In this document: piece after piece, positions 28,856-39,775 of the stretch
Layout: every line of letters starts with the position of its first letter
Numbering within the stretch: the first letter of the stretch is position 1
Source of the DNA: Lachnospiraceae bacterium
GTDB lineage: Bacteria > Bacillota > Clostridia > Lachnospirales > Lachnospiraceae
NCBI GenBank assembly: GCA_017470985.1
Contig: JAFUXA010000013.1
Location: forward strand, 45,581-109,580
Length of the DNA stretch: 64,000 bases
Reading direction: 5' to 3'
The notes under the pieces: model-generated
What the model was told of the DNA's origin: nothing
Database searches by the model: none
What the model saw: only the letters and a program-made list of their open reading frames with translations
Position numbers and translations under genes: made by a program

Positions 28856-30826
28856 ATGAAAAGGGAATATGACGAGACTTATGAGAGAACTTATATAATT
28901 GAACATTTGGATGATGCTATAGACAATGGAGAACTGGTTGTTTATTTCCAACCTGTGGTTCGCGCTTTGACAGAGAAGATTTCCGGTTTTGAAGCGTTGG
29001 TTAGATGGATAAGTCCTGAATTAGGTTTTCTGCCACCAGATAGATTTATACCTATTCTGGAGGAAGAAAATCTTGTTTCGCATGTGGATATATTTGTTAT
29101 ATATGAAGTCTGTAGGATTCTTCGTAAATATGAGGATAATGGACATGGAATTGTGCCTGTATCCATAAATCTGTCTGTTTTGGATTTGAATGCTATGGAT
29201 ATGTGTCAGGTGCTCATAGATGCCACTGAAAAATATAATATTTCCAGAGAGATGCTTCATGTGGAACTGACAGAGAGAGTGTTGGCCACAGATGAGAAGC
29301 TTGTCAGAGACAGGATATTCAGATTTCATGAAGAGGGTTTTGAGGTGTGGATGGATGATTTCGGAAGCGGTTATTCCACTTTGAATTCTCTCAAGGATTA
29401 TGAGTTTGATGTGATGAAGCTTGACATGAAATTTCTCTCATCAAATACAGAGAAGTCATGGAACATACTTCAATCCATAATAGCTCTCGCCAAAAATATT
29501 GGTGTTGGTACTGTAGCTGAAGGGTGCGAAACAAAAGAACAGGTGCAGATGCTTCGCAGTATTGGTTGTGACAAAATCCAGGGATATTATTTTGGCAAGC
29601 CTATGAGTGATGATGAGATTAATAAGCATATAGAGGATACCAATCTGGCTGTTGAAACTGCCTGGGATGCCAGTTTTTATAATCATGTGTCCGGCGTTGA
29701 ATATCCAAGATGGGTTGCAATCTGCATAATGGAATTTGATGGAGAAACTTTGAAACCCTGGTATGTGAGCAAGGATTATGCGAAGAATCTCAAGGAAGTG
29801 CAGATTAAAAGTTATAATGAATTTGAGACAGCTATTAATTCAGCGGATGATGAGAATGATTATAATACAATCTTCAAGAATCGTTTTAAGAGCGTGAAGG
29901 TGGGAACAGAAGAGGCATTTCTCACAGAATACAGAGGCGTGTATCTGTCGCTGAAGATCCTCAAGATTTATGAGGAAGGTCAGCGTTATATTGTCAGAAT
30001 ATCAATAATGAATACCCATATTATTGCTGGTAGCCTTGATTATAAAGCGGAAGAGCTCAACGAGGAAAGACTGGGTGAAAAGCCAAAGAAGCATCAGACT
30101 ATAATGATAGTTGAGGATGATGAAATTAACAAATTGATGATGGCCAACATGCTGAATGAGAGATATAACCTAATTCTTGCCAATGATGGTTTAGAGGCTA
30201 TGGAGATCTTTGAGGAAAAAGGTCATGACATAGATTTGATAATGCTGGATATGGTTTTGCCCAAGATTGATGGCATAGGTGTTATTAAAAAAATCCGTAG
30301 AAGCAGTCATGATGCCAATATTCCTATTATTGCAATGACATCTGCCGTTAATCTGGAAAAGAAAATATTTGAAGCCGGAGCAAATCAGTTGATTGCCAAG
30401 CCATTTGATTTACCGGAAATTGTATTGGCTCGTATTGAGAATGTTCTTCAATTGGACCAAGTAAATAAATTGATGAGATTTTCAAAACTGGATTATCTGC
30501 CAGCAGGTATAGTTGTATGCAAGTCAGATTATGATGAGACACTTCTGTATGCGACAGACAAAATGATTTATATTTTTGGTTGTTCGGATTTAAAAGAGTT
30601 TATGGAGTATTCGGGAGGATATTTCAATAACATTGTATATGAAGAAGATTTGGATATGCTTCTGGCAGAACTGGAAGACTTCAAAAAAAGAAATGGTGAG
30701 GAGATTCATCTGAGATATAGAATAAAAACCAAAAGTGGTGAAATCAAATATATTAATGATTACACCAAACTGGTTATAGATTCGGAGTATGGTGATCTGT
30801 ATTATTCTATAATTGTCGAGCACTAG
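28856..30826 (+). CDS. EAL c-di-GMP phosphodiesterase with receiver and PAS-like domains
   Basis: A 656-residue cytoplasmic protein. The EAL domain (about residues 15-265) keeps its catalytic set: GFEALVRW, VSINLS, VELTERV, WMDDFGSGYS, VMKLDMKF and AEGCETKEQ. It should therefore hydrolyse cyclic di-GMP. After an unassigned ~140-residue segment comes a receiver domain (about 415-535; EDDEIN, LIMLDMVLP, AKPF), then a PAS-like domain to the end. The order EAL first, REC and PAS last, is unusual. ATG 28856 follows GGGGA; an in-frame GTG at 28814 lacks a ribosome site. Next gene after 35 bases. Confidence 0.88.
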   Translation: MKREYDETYERTYIIEHLDDAIDNGELVVYFQPVVRALTEKISGFEALVRWISPELGFLPPDRFIPILEEENLVSHVDIFVIYEVCRILRKYEDNGHGIVPVSINLSVLDLNAMDMCQVLIDATEKYNISREMLHVELTERVLATDEKLVRDRIFRFHEEGFEVWMDDFGSGYSTLNSLKDYEFDVMKLDMKFLSSNTEKSWNILQSIIALAKNIGVGTVAEGCETKEQVQMLRSIGCDKIQGYYFGKPMSDDEINKHIEDTNLAVETAWDASFYNHVSGVEYPRWVAICIMEFDGETLKPWYVSKDYAKNLKEVQIKSYNEFETAINSADDENDYNTIFKNRFKSVKVGTEEAFLTEYRGVYLSLKILKIYEEGQRYIVRISIMNTHIIAGSLDYKAEELNEERLGEKPKKHQTIMIVEDDEINKLMMANMLNERYNLILANDGLEAMEIFEEKGHDIDLIMLDMVLPKIDGIGVIKKIRRSSHDANIPIIAMTSAVNLEKKIFEAGANQLIAKPFDLPEIVLARIENVLQLDQVNKLMRFSKLDYLPAGIVVCKSDYDETLLYATDKMIYIFGCSDLKEFMEYSGGYFNNIVYEEDLDMLLAELEDFKKRNGEEIHLRYRIKTKSGEIKYINDYTKLVIDSEYGDLYYSIIVEH

Positions 30827-30861
30827 CCGGCGAATAAAACAGAAAGTTGAAAGTGTTATAA

Positions 30862-32796
30862 ATGATTGATAAGGTGACAAATTATAATATTTATTTCGAT
30901 GTTTGCGCAGTTTTATTTGACCTTGTATTCCTGATACTTGTTGTGACAAGGAAGAAGGTAAAAGGGCGCAGAGACAGAGTGTTTATGTATATGGTATTGA
31001 CCATAATGATTGCGGCCATGATGGAGGTAGGCACATCTCTTATTAGAAATGGTGATTGGATTATGTCCAATTACTGGAGGACTATAATAAATGTATTGGC
31101 GCATTTCTTCCAGAATTCAGTATCTTTTCTTGTATACATGTATGTGCTACAGATTTTTGGCGTGTTGAGACATTTGTCATTTAAGAGAAAAGTATTCATT
31201 AGTATACCGGAAATGGCTTTGATGATTTTTTTGCTTGTACCGCAACTTAGAAGACTTATTTTCTACTATGATGAAGCTGGTATATATCAGAGGGGACCGG
31301 TTAATAAATGGTTTTATTATTGGGTGATTCTGGTATATACCATTGCAGGAATCTGTGCTTTGATGAAGTATAGAAATAGAATATCTAAACAGGACTTTAT
31401 GGCAATTTCACATTTTGTTATTGCTATGATTCTAAGTATTTTTGCAGAGGGATTTTTCCCTGGAATGCATCTTAGGATTACTATTTTCCTGCAGTCTCTA
31501 TGTTTCTTTGGAGCATATATCTGTCTGGAAAATGATGAGGAAGCCATCGATAATGAGACCGGTTTGCTTAGTAGATATTCATTGTGGAATGATTTGGGAC
31601 TCATGTATGAGTCTGAATATTCATCTTATTTGATTTCTGTAAATGTCAATAATTATGAATATTATTTACAGACAATCGGTTCTAAAAGAATGAATATTTT
31701 GCTGAAAAATGTCAGTCAATGGCTTGCAAAACTTTCCAGCGATAAGGTGAGTGTATATCACCCAAAGAGTGGTACATTTGCTCTGGTTTTATATGATTTT
31801 GATAGAGATAATGCCCTGAAATTTGCAGATAAAATCAGAGGCAGATTCATTGATGAATGGATTGTAGAAGGAGCAAGCGTATTCTTTCAGCCATTGGTGA
31901 AAATGACAGGAGTTCCGGAACAGATATGTCAGGATGATCAGTTATATGCTTTCATTGAAAACGGGAGCATCGAAGGTATGATAATGAACAGTGTAAACTT
32001 CATTGATGAGGTGAGCACAGGTCAGCGAAGATTACAGATTGAAATGGCATTGGATCGTGCTATCAAAAATGATACATTGCAGGTTTATTATCAACCGATA
32101 TATGATGTGGCAACTGGAAGAATTCGTTCTTGTGAAGCCCTGGTTCGTATGTATGATGAAGAATTGGGTATGGTTTCACCGGAGGAGTTCATAAAAGTTG
32201 CAGAGAAGACAGGACAGGTTAACTTCGTAGGCGAGATTGTATTTGAAAAGGTATGTCAGTTCTTGAAAGAGTACACACCTCAGAAATACGGAATGGATTA
32301 TGTAGAAGTAAATCTGTCTACTGTAGAATGTATGAACCCATTGGTTCCATCAACTATTAGAGATTTAATGAATAAGTACGGGGTGGATAAATCTCAGATT
32401 AGTCTGGAGATTACTGAGTCAGCGGTAATTCATAATAAGGAAACCATGGCAAATGTTATGGACAATATGCAGCGTGCAGGATTGTCATTTGCATTGGATG
32501 ATTTTGGTACAGGAAATGCTAATTTCTCATATGTGCTTGATTATAATTTTGATATTATCAAAATTGATAAGACATTTCTGTGGGCTGCTGATGGAAGCGA
32601 AGAGAATGCAGCAATTTTAGAAGCAATGCTACAGCTTATAAAGGGGTTGAAGAGAAAAGCTGTTGTAGAAGGAGTTGAAACAGAAAAGCAGAGAGATTAT
32701 CTTGTTTCAAAGGGAGTAGAGTTCCTACAAGGTTATTATTATTCAAAACCTTTACCGGAAAGGGAGTTTATAGATTTTATAAGAAGATATAATTAG
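30862..32796 (+). CDS. membrane EAL protein with degenerate GGDEF domain
   Basis: A 644-residue protein: about seven N-terminal transmembrane helices (residues 10-220), a GGDEF-like domain (about 230-375) and a C-terminal EAL domain (about 390-640). In the GGDEF fold the active-site loop reads KSGTFAL instead of GGDEF, so cyclase activity is probably lost. The EAL motifs are intact (CEALVRMYD, VEVNLS, LEITESAV, ALDDFGTG, IIKIDKTF, VEGVETEKQ). It likely acts as a phosphodiesterase controlled by a signal at the membrane. It sits in series with the EAL gene before it and the hybrid kinase after it. Confidence 0.88.
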   Translation: MIDKVTNYNIYFDVCAVLFDLVFLILVVTRKKVKGRRDRVFMYMVLTIMIAAMMEVGTSLIRNGDWIMSNYWRTIINVLAHFFQNSVSFLVYMYVLQIFGVLRHLSFKRKVFISIPEMALMIFLLVPQLRRLIFYYDEAGIYQRGPVNKWFYYWVILVYTIAGICALMKYRNRISKQDFMAISHFVIAMILSIFAEGFFPGMHLRITIFLQSLCFFGAYICLENDEEAIDNETGLLSRYSLWNDLGLMYESEYSSYLISVNVNNYEYYLQTIGSKRMNILLKNVSQWLAKLSSDKVSVYHPKSGTFALVLYDFDRDNALKFADKIRGRFIDEWIVEGASVFFQPLVKMTGVPEQICQDDQLYAFIENGSIEGMIMNSVNFIDEVSTGQRRLQIEMALDRAIKNDTLQVYYQPIYDVATGRIRSCEALVRMYDEELGMVSPEEFIKVAEKTGQVNFVGEIVFEKVCQFLKEYTPQKYGMDYVEVNLSTVECMNPLVPSTIRDLMNKYGVDKSQISLEITESAVIHNKETMANVMDNMQRAGLSFALDDFGTGNANFSYVLDYNFDIIKIDKTFLWAADGSEENAAILEAMLQLIKGLKRKAVVEGVETEKQRDYLVSKGVEFLQGYYYSKPLPEREFIDFIRRYN

Positions 32797-32834
32797 TAAC
32801 ACCATTTGTTTGATATTTATGGGAGACTGCTGTT

Positions 32835-35294
32835 ATGAAAGATGCTGAATTATTACTTGATTCCATAGTAGAGAGATTTGTATCTGTCCATGTTATTGAT
32901 ATGAAGAATGCTACAATTGTGGGGCATAAATCCACTGAAATACTAGATTTGTTGCTGGAGCGAGATGGAGATTTACAGGAAAAACTGGATGGATTGATAG
33001 AACACATGGTATCAAATGAACATAAATCTCGCATGAAGAAATTTGTTGATCTGTCAACTATGAAGGAGCGCCTGGCCAACACTGACAAGGTTACCATGAT
33101 GTTTCTGGGTACTCAAAGTGGCTGGTGTGAAGCTGCATTTATGCGTATGAAAGGATATGAGCCGGATGAAATGATAATTCATGTTGTGGAGAAAATCAAT
33201 GATGAGATTCTCTACAAAGCCAATGTGATGGCAGCTTTGGCCAAAGATTACGATATCATTATGGATATTGATATTCAAAATGAGAAAATGAATGTCTATA
33301 AAATGGGGACTGAGTTGTCTGATAAGCTTTCACGATTGGTGCGGGAGAAAACTTATAATCAACTTATAGAACTGTTTTTGAAGAATGAGGTATCCGATGA
33401 GGATAGGGAGCGCATGCGCAAAATAGTGTCCTTGGATTATATATCATATAAGTTGTCCAAGAGTCAGGCTTTTGCAGAGACATATTTGAACAGTAAAGGT
33501 CATTACTATAGAATGAAAATTGCTCGTAAGGATGATGATGGTGATGAAGTATTACATGCTCTTATGGGATTTACAGACATAGACGAGAATGTGCGAAGAG
33601 AAAAAAATGCAGAGCGTGAGATGCTTGATGCATTAGGAATGATTCAAGGTCTAAGTTGGGAATATCATACTATATGGGCAGTTGATAAAGAAAATTTACG
33701 AATGAAACTTATTCGTTCTTCAGGCAAATCGACTATTCAGGCTGCGCTTCAGATGGGAATGGACACCCTGGATTATGACATAATGTGTGGCAAATATATC
33801 AATAAATATGTGGACCCTCAGGATAGAGAGCGATTGAGAGTCGAGGCTTCATCAGATCGTGTTTTGGAGAAGCTGGAAAACGGTCATTATTATGCCATAA
33901 ACTATTTGCGTAGAATCCCTTCCGGTGAAGTGAGTTATCACCAGATGGCTTTTGTAAATGCTGATACACAGGACGGAAAGAAGCAGTTTGTCTGGGGATT
34001 TAGAGATGTAGATGAGATGCTCAAGGAAGAGATTATGAAACGGGAGGAATTGGAAAATGCCAAAGCCCTGGCAGAGGAAGCCAATGCTGCCAAATCCAGA
34101 TTTCTCTTCAATATGAGTCATGATATTCGAACACCACTAAATGCAATAATTGGTTTTACTGATTTGGCAGAGAAGAATCCGGATGATTTTGAAAAGAATG
34201 CAGAGTATAGAAAAAAGGTCAAATTGGCTAGTAAGCAATTGCTGGATATCTTGAATAATGTGTTGGAAATGGCCAGAATTGAGAGCGACAAGTTGGTTAT
34301 TGATGAAGAATTGACCAACGCCCATGAATTCTTTGAGACCTGGACCACCGTTTTTGACGGCGAATTGCGTAAGAAATCTCAGACCATGCATGCCAATGCT
34401 GATGTTGAACATGTATTTCTATATTTGGATAAGACACATTTGACAGAGGTACTGATGAATGTGGTAAGCAATGCAATTAAATATACTCCTGAGGGCGGAG
34501 AAATATGGGCAACCATACAGGAAGATGAATTTACAGAGGATTCTATAGAAGAATTTGGTTTGTATGAAGATAGAAAATGCGATGCCATAATAAATGGATT
34601 ATTACATTCTCAAAATGTATGTGTTATAGAAACCAGGATTAAAGATAATGGAATAGGCATGTCAGAAGAGTACTTAGAGCATGTATTTGATCAGTTTTCT
34701 CGAGAGAGGGATTCTTCAAATAGCGGTGTTCAGGGAACAGGACTTGGAATGGCTATTGTCAAACGTCTTATAGATCAGATGCATGGTACTATCAGAATCA
34801 ACAGCAAGGTGGGAGAAGGTACTGAGGTTGTGATACGAATACCTCATAGATACGGAGCACAAAATGATTTTGACAGTTATGGCAAAGAATCAGATAACTT
34901 ACAGCTTCTGGCCGGCAAGAGATTCCTACTGGCTGAGGATAATGATATTAATGCGATGCTTGCAACGGAGCTTCTAGGTATGAATGACATACAAGTTGAG
35001 AGAGCTCAAGATGGAGTGGAATGTGTAGACATGGTGAGCAAAGCTGAGGCGGGATATTATGATCTGATTCTGATGGATATACAGATGCCGAATCTAAATG
35101 GATATGATGCTGCCGGTAGAATCAGACGAATGGAGGATCCTAAAAAGGCAAATATACCAATTTTGGCAATGTCAGCTAATGCATTTAAGGAGGATATACA
35201 GCGAGCCTTAGATGCAGGGATGGATGGGCATATTGCAAAGCCTATTGACACCGAGAAAATGTTTGCAGTTATTCGAGAGGTGCTGAATAAATAG
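32835..35294 (+). CDS. soluble hybrid sensor histidine kinase with C-terminal receiver
   Basis: An 819-residue cytoplasmic kinase. About 400 N-terminal residues contain two or three PAS-like folds, and no transmembrane helix is evident. Next are a coiled linker, HisKA with His429 (NMSHDIRTPLNAIIGF) and HATPase (VVSNAIKYTPEGG, IKDNGIGMS, GTGLGMAIV). A receiver follows with phospho-acceptor Asp748 (LILMDIQMPN). No HPt domain is present here, so a separate phosphotransfer partner is needed. It is 38 bases behind the membrane EAL gene and probably co-transcribed. Confidence 0.9.
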   Translation: MKDAELLLDSIVERFVSVHVIDMKNATIVGHKSTEILDLLLERDGDLQEKLDGLIEHMVSNEHKSRMKKFVDLSTMKERLANTDKVTMMFLGTQSGWCEAAFMRMKGYEPDEMIIHVVEKINDEILYKANVMAALAKDYDIIMDIDIQNEKMNVYKMGTELSDKLSRLVREKTYNQLIELFLKNEVSDEDRERMRKIVSLDYISYKLSKSQAFAETYLNSKGHYYRMKIARKDDDGDEVLHALMGFTDIDENVRREKNAEREMLDALGMIQGLSWEYHTIWAVDKENLRMKLIRSSGKSTIQAALQMGMDTLDYDIMCGKYINKYVDPQDRERLRVEASSDRVLEKLENGHYYAINYLRRIPSGEVSYHQMAFVNADTQDGKKQFVWGFRDVDEMLKEEIMKREELENAKALAEEANAAKSRFLFNMSHDIRTPLNAIIGFTDLAEKNPDDFEKNAEYRKKVKLASKQLLDILNNVLEMARIESDKLVIDEELTNAHEFFETWTTVFDGELRKKSQTMHANADVEHVFLYLDKTHLTEVLMNVVSNAIKYTPEGGEIWATIQEDEFTEDSIEEFGLYEDRKCDAIINGLLHSQNVCVIETRIKDNGIGMSEEYLEHVFDQFSRERDSSNSGVQGTGLGMAIVKRLIDQMHGTIRINSKVGEGTEVVIRIPHRYGAQNDFDSYGKESDNLQLLAGKRFLLAEDNDINAMLATELLGMNDIQVERAQDGVECVDMVSKAEAGYYDLILMDIQMPNLNGYDAAGRIRRMEDPKKANIPILAMSANAFKEDIQRALDAGMDGHIAKPIDTEKMFAVIREVLNK

Positions 35295-35364
35295 TGTCCT
35301 AATCTTGTGCAGTTTGGTTGAGTATAATTAAGGGGCTAATTTAAAAATATGGGGGATAAATAAT

Positions 35365-37467
35365 ATGAGTGTAAAAGAAAAAAAGAACAAAAAAACATTT
35401 CAAAATTCTAAGAAAGGAATTGGAATTCGCGAGCAGATGATGCTGAAATTGCTGCCGGTTATTATATTGGCAACAGCTTTGCTTACTGTAGTGAGTGCTG
35501 TAAATAGCAAGAATACTATTAATACTCAGGTTCAAAATACCATGAAAGCAGAGCTATCTGGTAATAGTGCCCAGATTAATTCCGATCTGGATACAGTCAG
35601 ACATCAATGTGCAAATCTGGCACGTGAAGTTGGAATGCATTATGAGAGAACAACAATGGATGAGTTTGGCCGAAGCTTCGGAGATGCCATCAAGGATAGT
35701 GATATTATAAATGGCGCCGGCATCTGGTTTGAGCCATATGTGTATGATGCAACACAGCAGTACATGGGACCATATTGGTATAAGGATGGAGATGCAATTG
35801 CTGAAACTTATGAATACAGCAATGCAGAGTATGATTATTTCAAACAGGAATATTATGTAAATGCTGTGGCACTGCAGCCGGGAGAAACCACAATTACTAA
35901 TCCATATTATGATCCATCTTCTGGTACAGTAATGGCAAGTTGTTCTGCACCGATATATGCTCAGGATAAGTGCATAGGATGCGTAACCTGTGATATTACA
36001 TTGGATACAATGGTTGCCATCGCTTCTGCCATAAAAGTTGGTGAAAATGGTACAGCCCTTATGATTGATTCAAATGGTACATACATATTTACAGATGATG
36101 ATGCCAAGGTTCAGGATGGAGTGAAAATTTCAGATGATGAAAATGCTTCATTGGCGAAGGCTGGAGCAGAGATGCTTGGCAATGAAAGCGGGCTTACAAC
36201 ATATGCTGCCAAGAACGAAACTTATAATCTATATTACAATACAATTCCGGGTGTAAACTGGAAGTTGGCAATTCGTATGCCACAGTCTGAGATTAATGCG
36301 CCTGTGAAGAAACTTACAATGATACTTATTACAGTTGCAATTATTGCAACTGGTGCTATTGCTATTGTGATTGCCCTTATTGCCAGTGGATTGTCCAAGA
36401 CATTGAACAAGGTAAAGGCATTTGCCATGGATTTGGCAAAGGGTGATTTTACAGTTGAGAAGATTGAGACCAAAAGCAGAGATGAGCTGGGACTCATGAG
36501 TGGCTCTCTGAATGAAATGTATGAGAGTAACCGAGATGTGATTAGTCGTATTTCTTCTGGCTCTGCCAATGTAAATGACTCATCTGAGAAGATGAACAAG
36601 GTGGCAAGTGACCTGTCAGTTAAATTTGGAAATATTCATGATAATATGGGCAAGGTAAATGATGCCATGATGTCTACAGGAGCTGCCACAGAGGAAGTTT
36701 CAGCTTCTGTAAATGAGGTGAATGAGTCTGTCCGTTATCTGGCTGATGAGACATCCAAGACTTCAGAGGAGGTTGAGGTAATATTAAAGCGCGCTGCTGA
36801 GGTGGAAGAGAATTCCAGAAAAGCATATGAACATGCCATTGCAATTGTTGAGAAATATGGTGATGAGTTGAAGGAAGCCAACAAGCGTGCTGAGATAGTA
36901 AGTGAGATTGGAGATATGGCCAATAGTATTGCAGATATTGCCGATCAGATAAATCTGCTGTCTTTAAATGCTTCTATTGAAGCTGCCCGTGCCGGAGAGC
37001 ATGGTCGAGGATTTGCAGTTGTTGCTTCTGAAATCAATAAGCTTGCTACAGATACTGGAGATGCAGTTGAGAGAATTAAAGTTACAATCGATGGAGTTCA
37101 ATCAGCATTTAAGTCAATGAGCGGAGGGGCAAATCAGTTGCTTGATTTCGTTCAGGAGACTGTTGCGCCTGACTATGATAATTTTGTAAATGTGGGTGTG
37201 CAATATGGAGAGGATGCTACTGCCTTCAAGAACCTGGCAGATAAGATTGGAGAGATGGTAGATACAATTACTGAATCTATGGATCAGGTAAATGATGCCG
37301 TTGCCAATATTGCTGAGTCTGCGCAGGATACTGCGGCTAACTCTGCCGAGATTACAGATACTGTTGATGAGGTTTCTGTGATGGTGGATGATGTGGAAGG
37401 AATGGCTACAGAGCAGAAGGATGTGGCTTCAGATCTTGCCAACATTGTGAGTCAATTTAAGTTATAA
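35365..37467 (+). CDS. methyl-accepting chemotaxis protein with extracellular Cache domain
   Basis: A 700-residue transmembrane chemoreceptor. The first helix (about residues 28-50) is followed by a double-Cache ligand domain (about 60-310; [24 protein letters not shown]). A second helix lies at 315-342, then HAMP and a long signalling coiled coil with the conserved hairpin tip near residue 535 ([20 protein letters not shown]). It transmits extracellular small-molecule signals to CheA/CheW, which are not in this window. It starts 70 bases after the hybrid kinase. Confidence 0.93.
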   Translation: MSVKEKKNKKTFQNSKKGIGIREQMMLKLLPVIILATALLTVVSAVNSKNTINTQVQNTMKAELSGNSAQINSDLDTVRHQCANLAREVGMHYERTTMDEFGRSFGDAIKDSDIINGAGIWFEPYVYDATQQYMGPYWYKDGDAIAETYEYSNAEYDYFKQEYYVNAVALQPGETTITNPYYDPSSGTVMASCSAPIYAQDKCIGCVTCDITLDTMVAIASAIKVGENGTALMIDSNGTYIFTDDDAKVQDGVKISDDENASLAKAGAEMLGNESGLTTYAAKNETYNLYYNTIPGVNWKLAIRMPQSEINAPVKKLTMILITVAIIATGAIAIVIALIASGLSKTLNKVKAFAMDLAKGDFTVEKIETKSRDELGLMSGSLNEMYESNRDVISRISSGSANVNDSSEKMNKVASDLSVKFGNIHDNMGKVNDAMMSTGAATEEVSASVNEVNESVRYLADETSKTSEEVEVILKRAAEVEENSRKAYEHAIAIVEKYGDELKEANKRAEIVSEIGDMANSIADIADQINLLSLNASIEAARAGEHGRGFAVVASEINKLATDTGDAVERIKVTIDGVQSAFKSMSGGANQLLDFVQETVAPDYDNFVNVGVQYGEDATAFKNLADKIGEMVDTITESMDQVNDAVANIAESAQDTAANSAEITDTVDEVSVMVDDVEGMATEQKDVASDLANIVSQFKL

Positions 37468-37471
37468 AATT

Positions 37472-37517
37472 TATAGGAGGATGTTTCTTGATAAGAGAAA
37501 CGTCCTCCTTTTGTTAT
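37472..37517 (+). terminator. Rho-independent terminator after the chemoreceptor
   Basis: AGGAGGATGTTTCT pairs with AGAAACGTCCTCCT around a short loop, followed by TTTTG. It ends the 28.8-37.5 kb signalling transcript. Confidence 0.85.
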
Positions 37518-37607
37518 ATGGGAAAATTACACTGATTATATCAGCGGGGATATTGTAATTAAATACCCATGGAGAAGGTATTTATATAATAGAAGGAGGA
37601 TTAAGCT

Positions 37608-39686
37608 ATGAAAGTGTACACAACAGACAAAATCAGAAATGTGGTCGTATTGGGACATGGGGGTTCTGGTAAGACGACGCTGGTGGAGGCTATGGCTGCC
37701 ATTAGTGGAGCTGTGCCGAGAGCTGGCAAGGTAGAAGATGGCAATACTTTATCGGATTTTGGAAAAGAAGAAATTCGCAGGCATATCTCAATTGCTACAT
37801 CTGTTGTACCGGTGGAGTGGGATGATTATAAGATAAATGTGCTCGATACACCGGGATTCTTTGATTTCGAGGGCGAAGTTGATGAGGCAATGAGTGTTGC
37901 TGATGGAGCCATTATTGTGGTTTCGGGAAAAGCTGGTATTGAAGCTGGAACAGAGAGAGCCTGGGATCTGTGTGAGAGATTCCATTTACCGAGAATATTT
38001 TTCATCACTGACATGGATATTGATTCAGTATCATATCGAGAAGTGGTGGAGAATCTGACGGAGATGTATGGCAAGAAAATTGCACCATTTAACATGCCTC
38101 TTCGAGAAGAACAGGAATTGGCAGGCTATGTAAATGTAATTCAAAAGACAGCATTTCGATATAAGGGAGAGGATGCTGTGGAGGAGGAAGTGCCGGAGTA
38201 TTCTCTAGAATATATGAATCAGTATAATGAGACTCTTATGGAAGCAGTGGCAGAGACTTCTGAGGAATTTCTGGATAGATATCTGGCAGGGGATACATTT
38301 TCCGAAGCAGAGATTCGCGCAGCAGTAAGAGGTGCTATATCAGATGGTTCTATTGTGCCGGTGGAATCAGGAAGTGGAGTGAATGCGAGAGGTGTATATA
38401 CATTGCTGGATGATATTGTGAAATATATGCCTTCTGCAGACAACAGACAGATGCTTGGAATTAACTCTAAGACCAATGATATATTTGAGGCGAATTTTGA
38501 TGTTCTGAAGCCAAAGACTGCATTTGTATTCAAGACAATTGTAGATCCATTTATTGGACATTACAGTCTGATCAAGATTCGCTCAGGCGTTGTAAAGGCT
38601 GATGATCTCATGTATGACAGTCGTACTTCATCAGAGATTAAGATAGGTAAGCTGTATGTCCTTCGAGGAAACAAGGCTACAGAAGTTCCGGAACTTCATG
38701 CTGGTGATTTAGGTGCATTGGCTAAGCAGACATCCATTGCTACAGGAGATACATTATCAACCAAGGCTAATCCTATAGTCTATCCTAGCATGGATTTGCC
38801 GACACCTCTTACAGTGCGTAGATGGAAGGCGGTCAACAAAGGAGATGTGGACAAGATTGTAATGGCTATGGCTAAGTTGCAGGCAGAGGATATGACTTTT
38901 AAGTCAGTGACAGATCCGGCTAATCATCAATCTCTGATTTATGGAATGGGTGATATGCATTTAGAGATTATATTATCCCGATTGAAGAATGAATACAAGG
39001 TAGACCTGGAAGTATCTGAACCAAGAGTGCCATTTAGAGAGACCATCAGAAAGACATCGGATGTGGAATACAAATACAAGAAGCAGACAGGTGGACATGG
39101 ACAGTATGGACATGTGAAGATGAGATTTGCTCCAAGTGGAAGTGACGAGCCATATACATTTGACGAGGAAGTAGTAGGCGGCGCTGTGCCAAAGAATTAT
39201 TTCCCGGCAGTTGAAAAGGGAATTGTGGCTGCATGCGAGAGGGGACCATTGGCTGGATATCCTGTAGTAGGTGTCCATGTGACTTTATATGATGGCTCTT
39301 ATCACTCTGTAGATTCTTCGGAAATGGCATTTAAAACGGCAGCAGAGCAGGCTTTCAAGAAGGGATTTATGGAAGCTGGTCCTGTGCTTCTAGAACCTAT
39401 CGTAACCCTGAAGGTTACAGTGCCGGAGGTTTATATTGGCGAGATTATGGGTGACTTAAATAAGCGCCGCGCTTCAGTGCTTGGAATGACTCCTGATGGC
39501 ACCAAGCAGATTATTGAGGCGGAGGTTCCTCAGATGGAATTGGCAGATTACTGTACAGTGCTTCGATCAATAACAGGTGGAAGAGGCGAGTACTACTATG
39601 AGTTCGCCAGATATGAGCAGGCACCGGGGGATGTGCAATACAAGGCAATTGCTATTCATGAGGAAGAGATGGCATCTGAAGAATAA
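37608..39686 (+). CDS. elongation factor G paralogue (FusA2-type translational GTPase)
   Basis: A 692-residue EF-G-like protein with all five domains recognisable. The P-loop GHGGSGKT is at residues 16-23, G3 DTPG at 80-83, domain IV around TGGHGQYGHVKMRF, and the C-terminal domain GEIMGDLNKRRA. The G4 guanine-specificity motif, normally NKxD, reads TDMD (134-137). That suggests altered nucleotide recognition. It is an accessory paralogue rather than the main EF-G, which in Firmicutes lies with rpsL, rpsG and tufA. Monocistronic, with AAGGAGG before the ATG. Confidence 0.88.
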   Translation: MKVYTTDKIRNVVVLGHGGSGKTTLVEAMAAISGAVPRAGKVEDGNTLSDFGKEEIRRHISIATSVVPVEWDDYKINVLDTPGFFDFEGEVDEAMSVADGAIIVVSGKAGIEAGTERAWDLCERFHLPRIFFITDMDIDSVSYREVVENLTEMYGKKIAPFNMPLREEQELAGYVNVIQKTAFRYKGEDAVEEEVPEYSLEYMNQYNETLMEAVAETSEEFLDRYLAGDTFSEAEIRAAVRGAISDGSIVPVESGSGVNARGVYTLLDDIVKYMPSADNRQMLGINSKTNDIFEANFDVLKPKTAFVFKTIVDPFIGHYSLIKIRSGVVKADDLMYDSRTSSEIKIGKLYVLRGNKATEVPELHAGDLGALAKQTSIATGDTLSTKANPIVYPSMDLPTPLTVRRWKAVNKGDVDKIVMAMAKLQAEDMTFKSVTDPANHQSLIYGMGDMHLEIILSRLKNEYKVDLEVSEPRVPFRETIRKTSDVEYKYKKQTGGHGQYGHVKMRFAPSGSDEPYTFDEEVVGGAVPKNYFPAVEKGIVAACERGPLAGYPVVGVHVTLYDGSYHSVDSSEMAFKTAAEQAFKKGFMEAGPVLLEPIVTLKVTVPEVYIGEIMGDLNKRRASVLGMTPDGTKQIIEAEVPQMELADYCTVLRSITGGRGEYYYEFARYEQAPGDVQYKAIAIHEEEMASEE

Positions 39687-39775
39687 AATATGCATCTTTT
39701 AATGATATGTGTAATAGGGTATAATGATAAAAATGCGTTTCAGAAATATAAACACATAATTATAAGGAGGATGGC

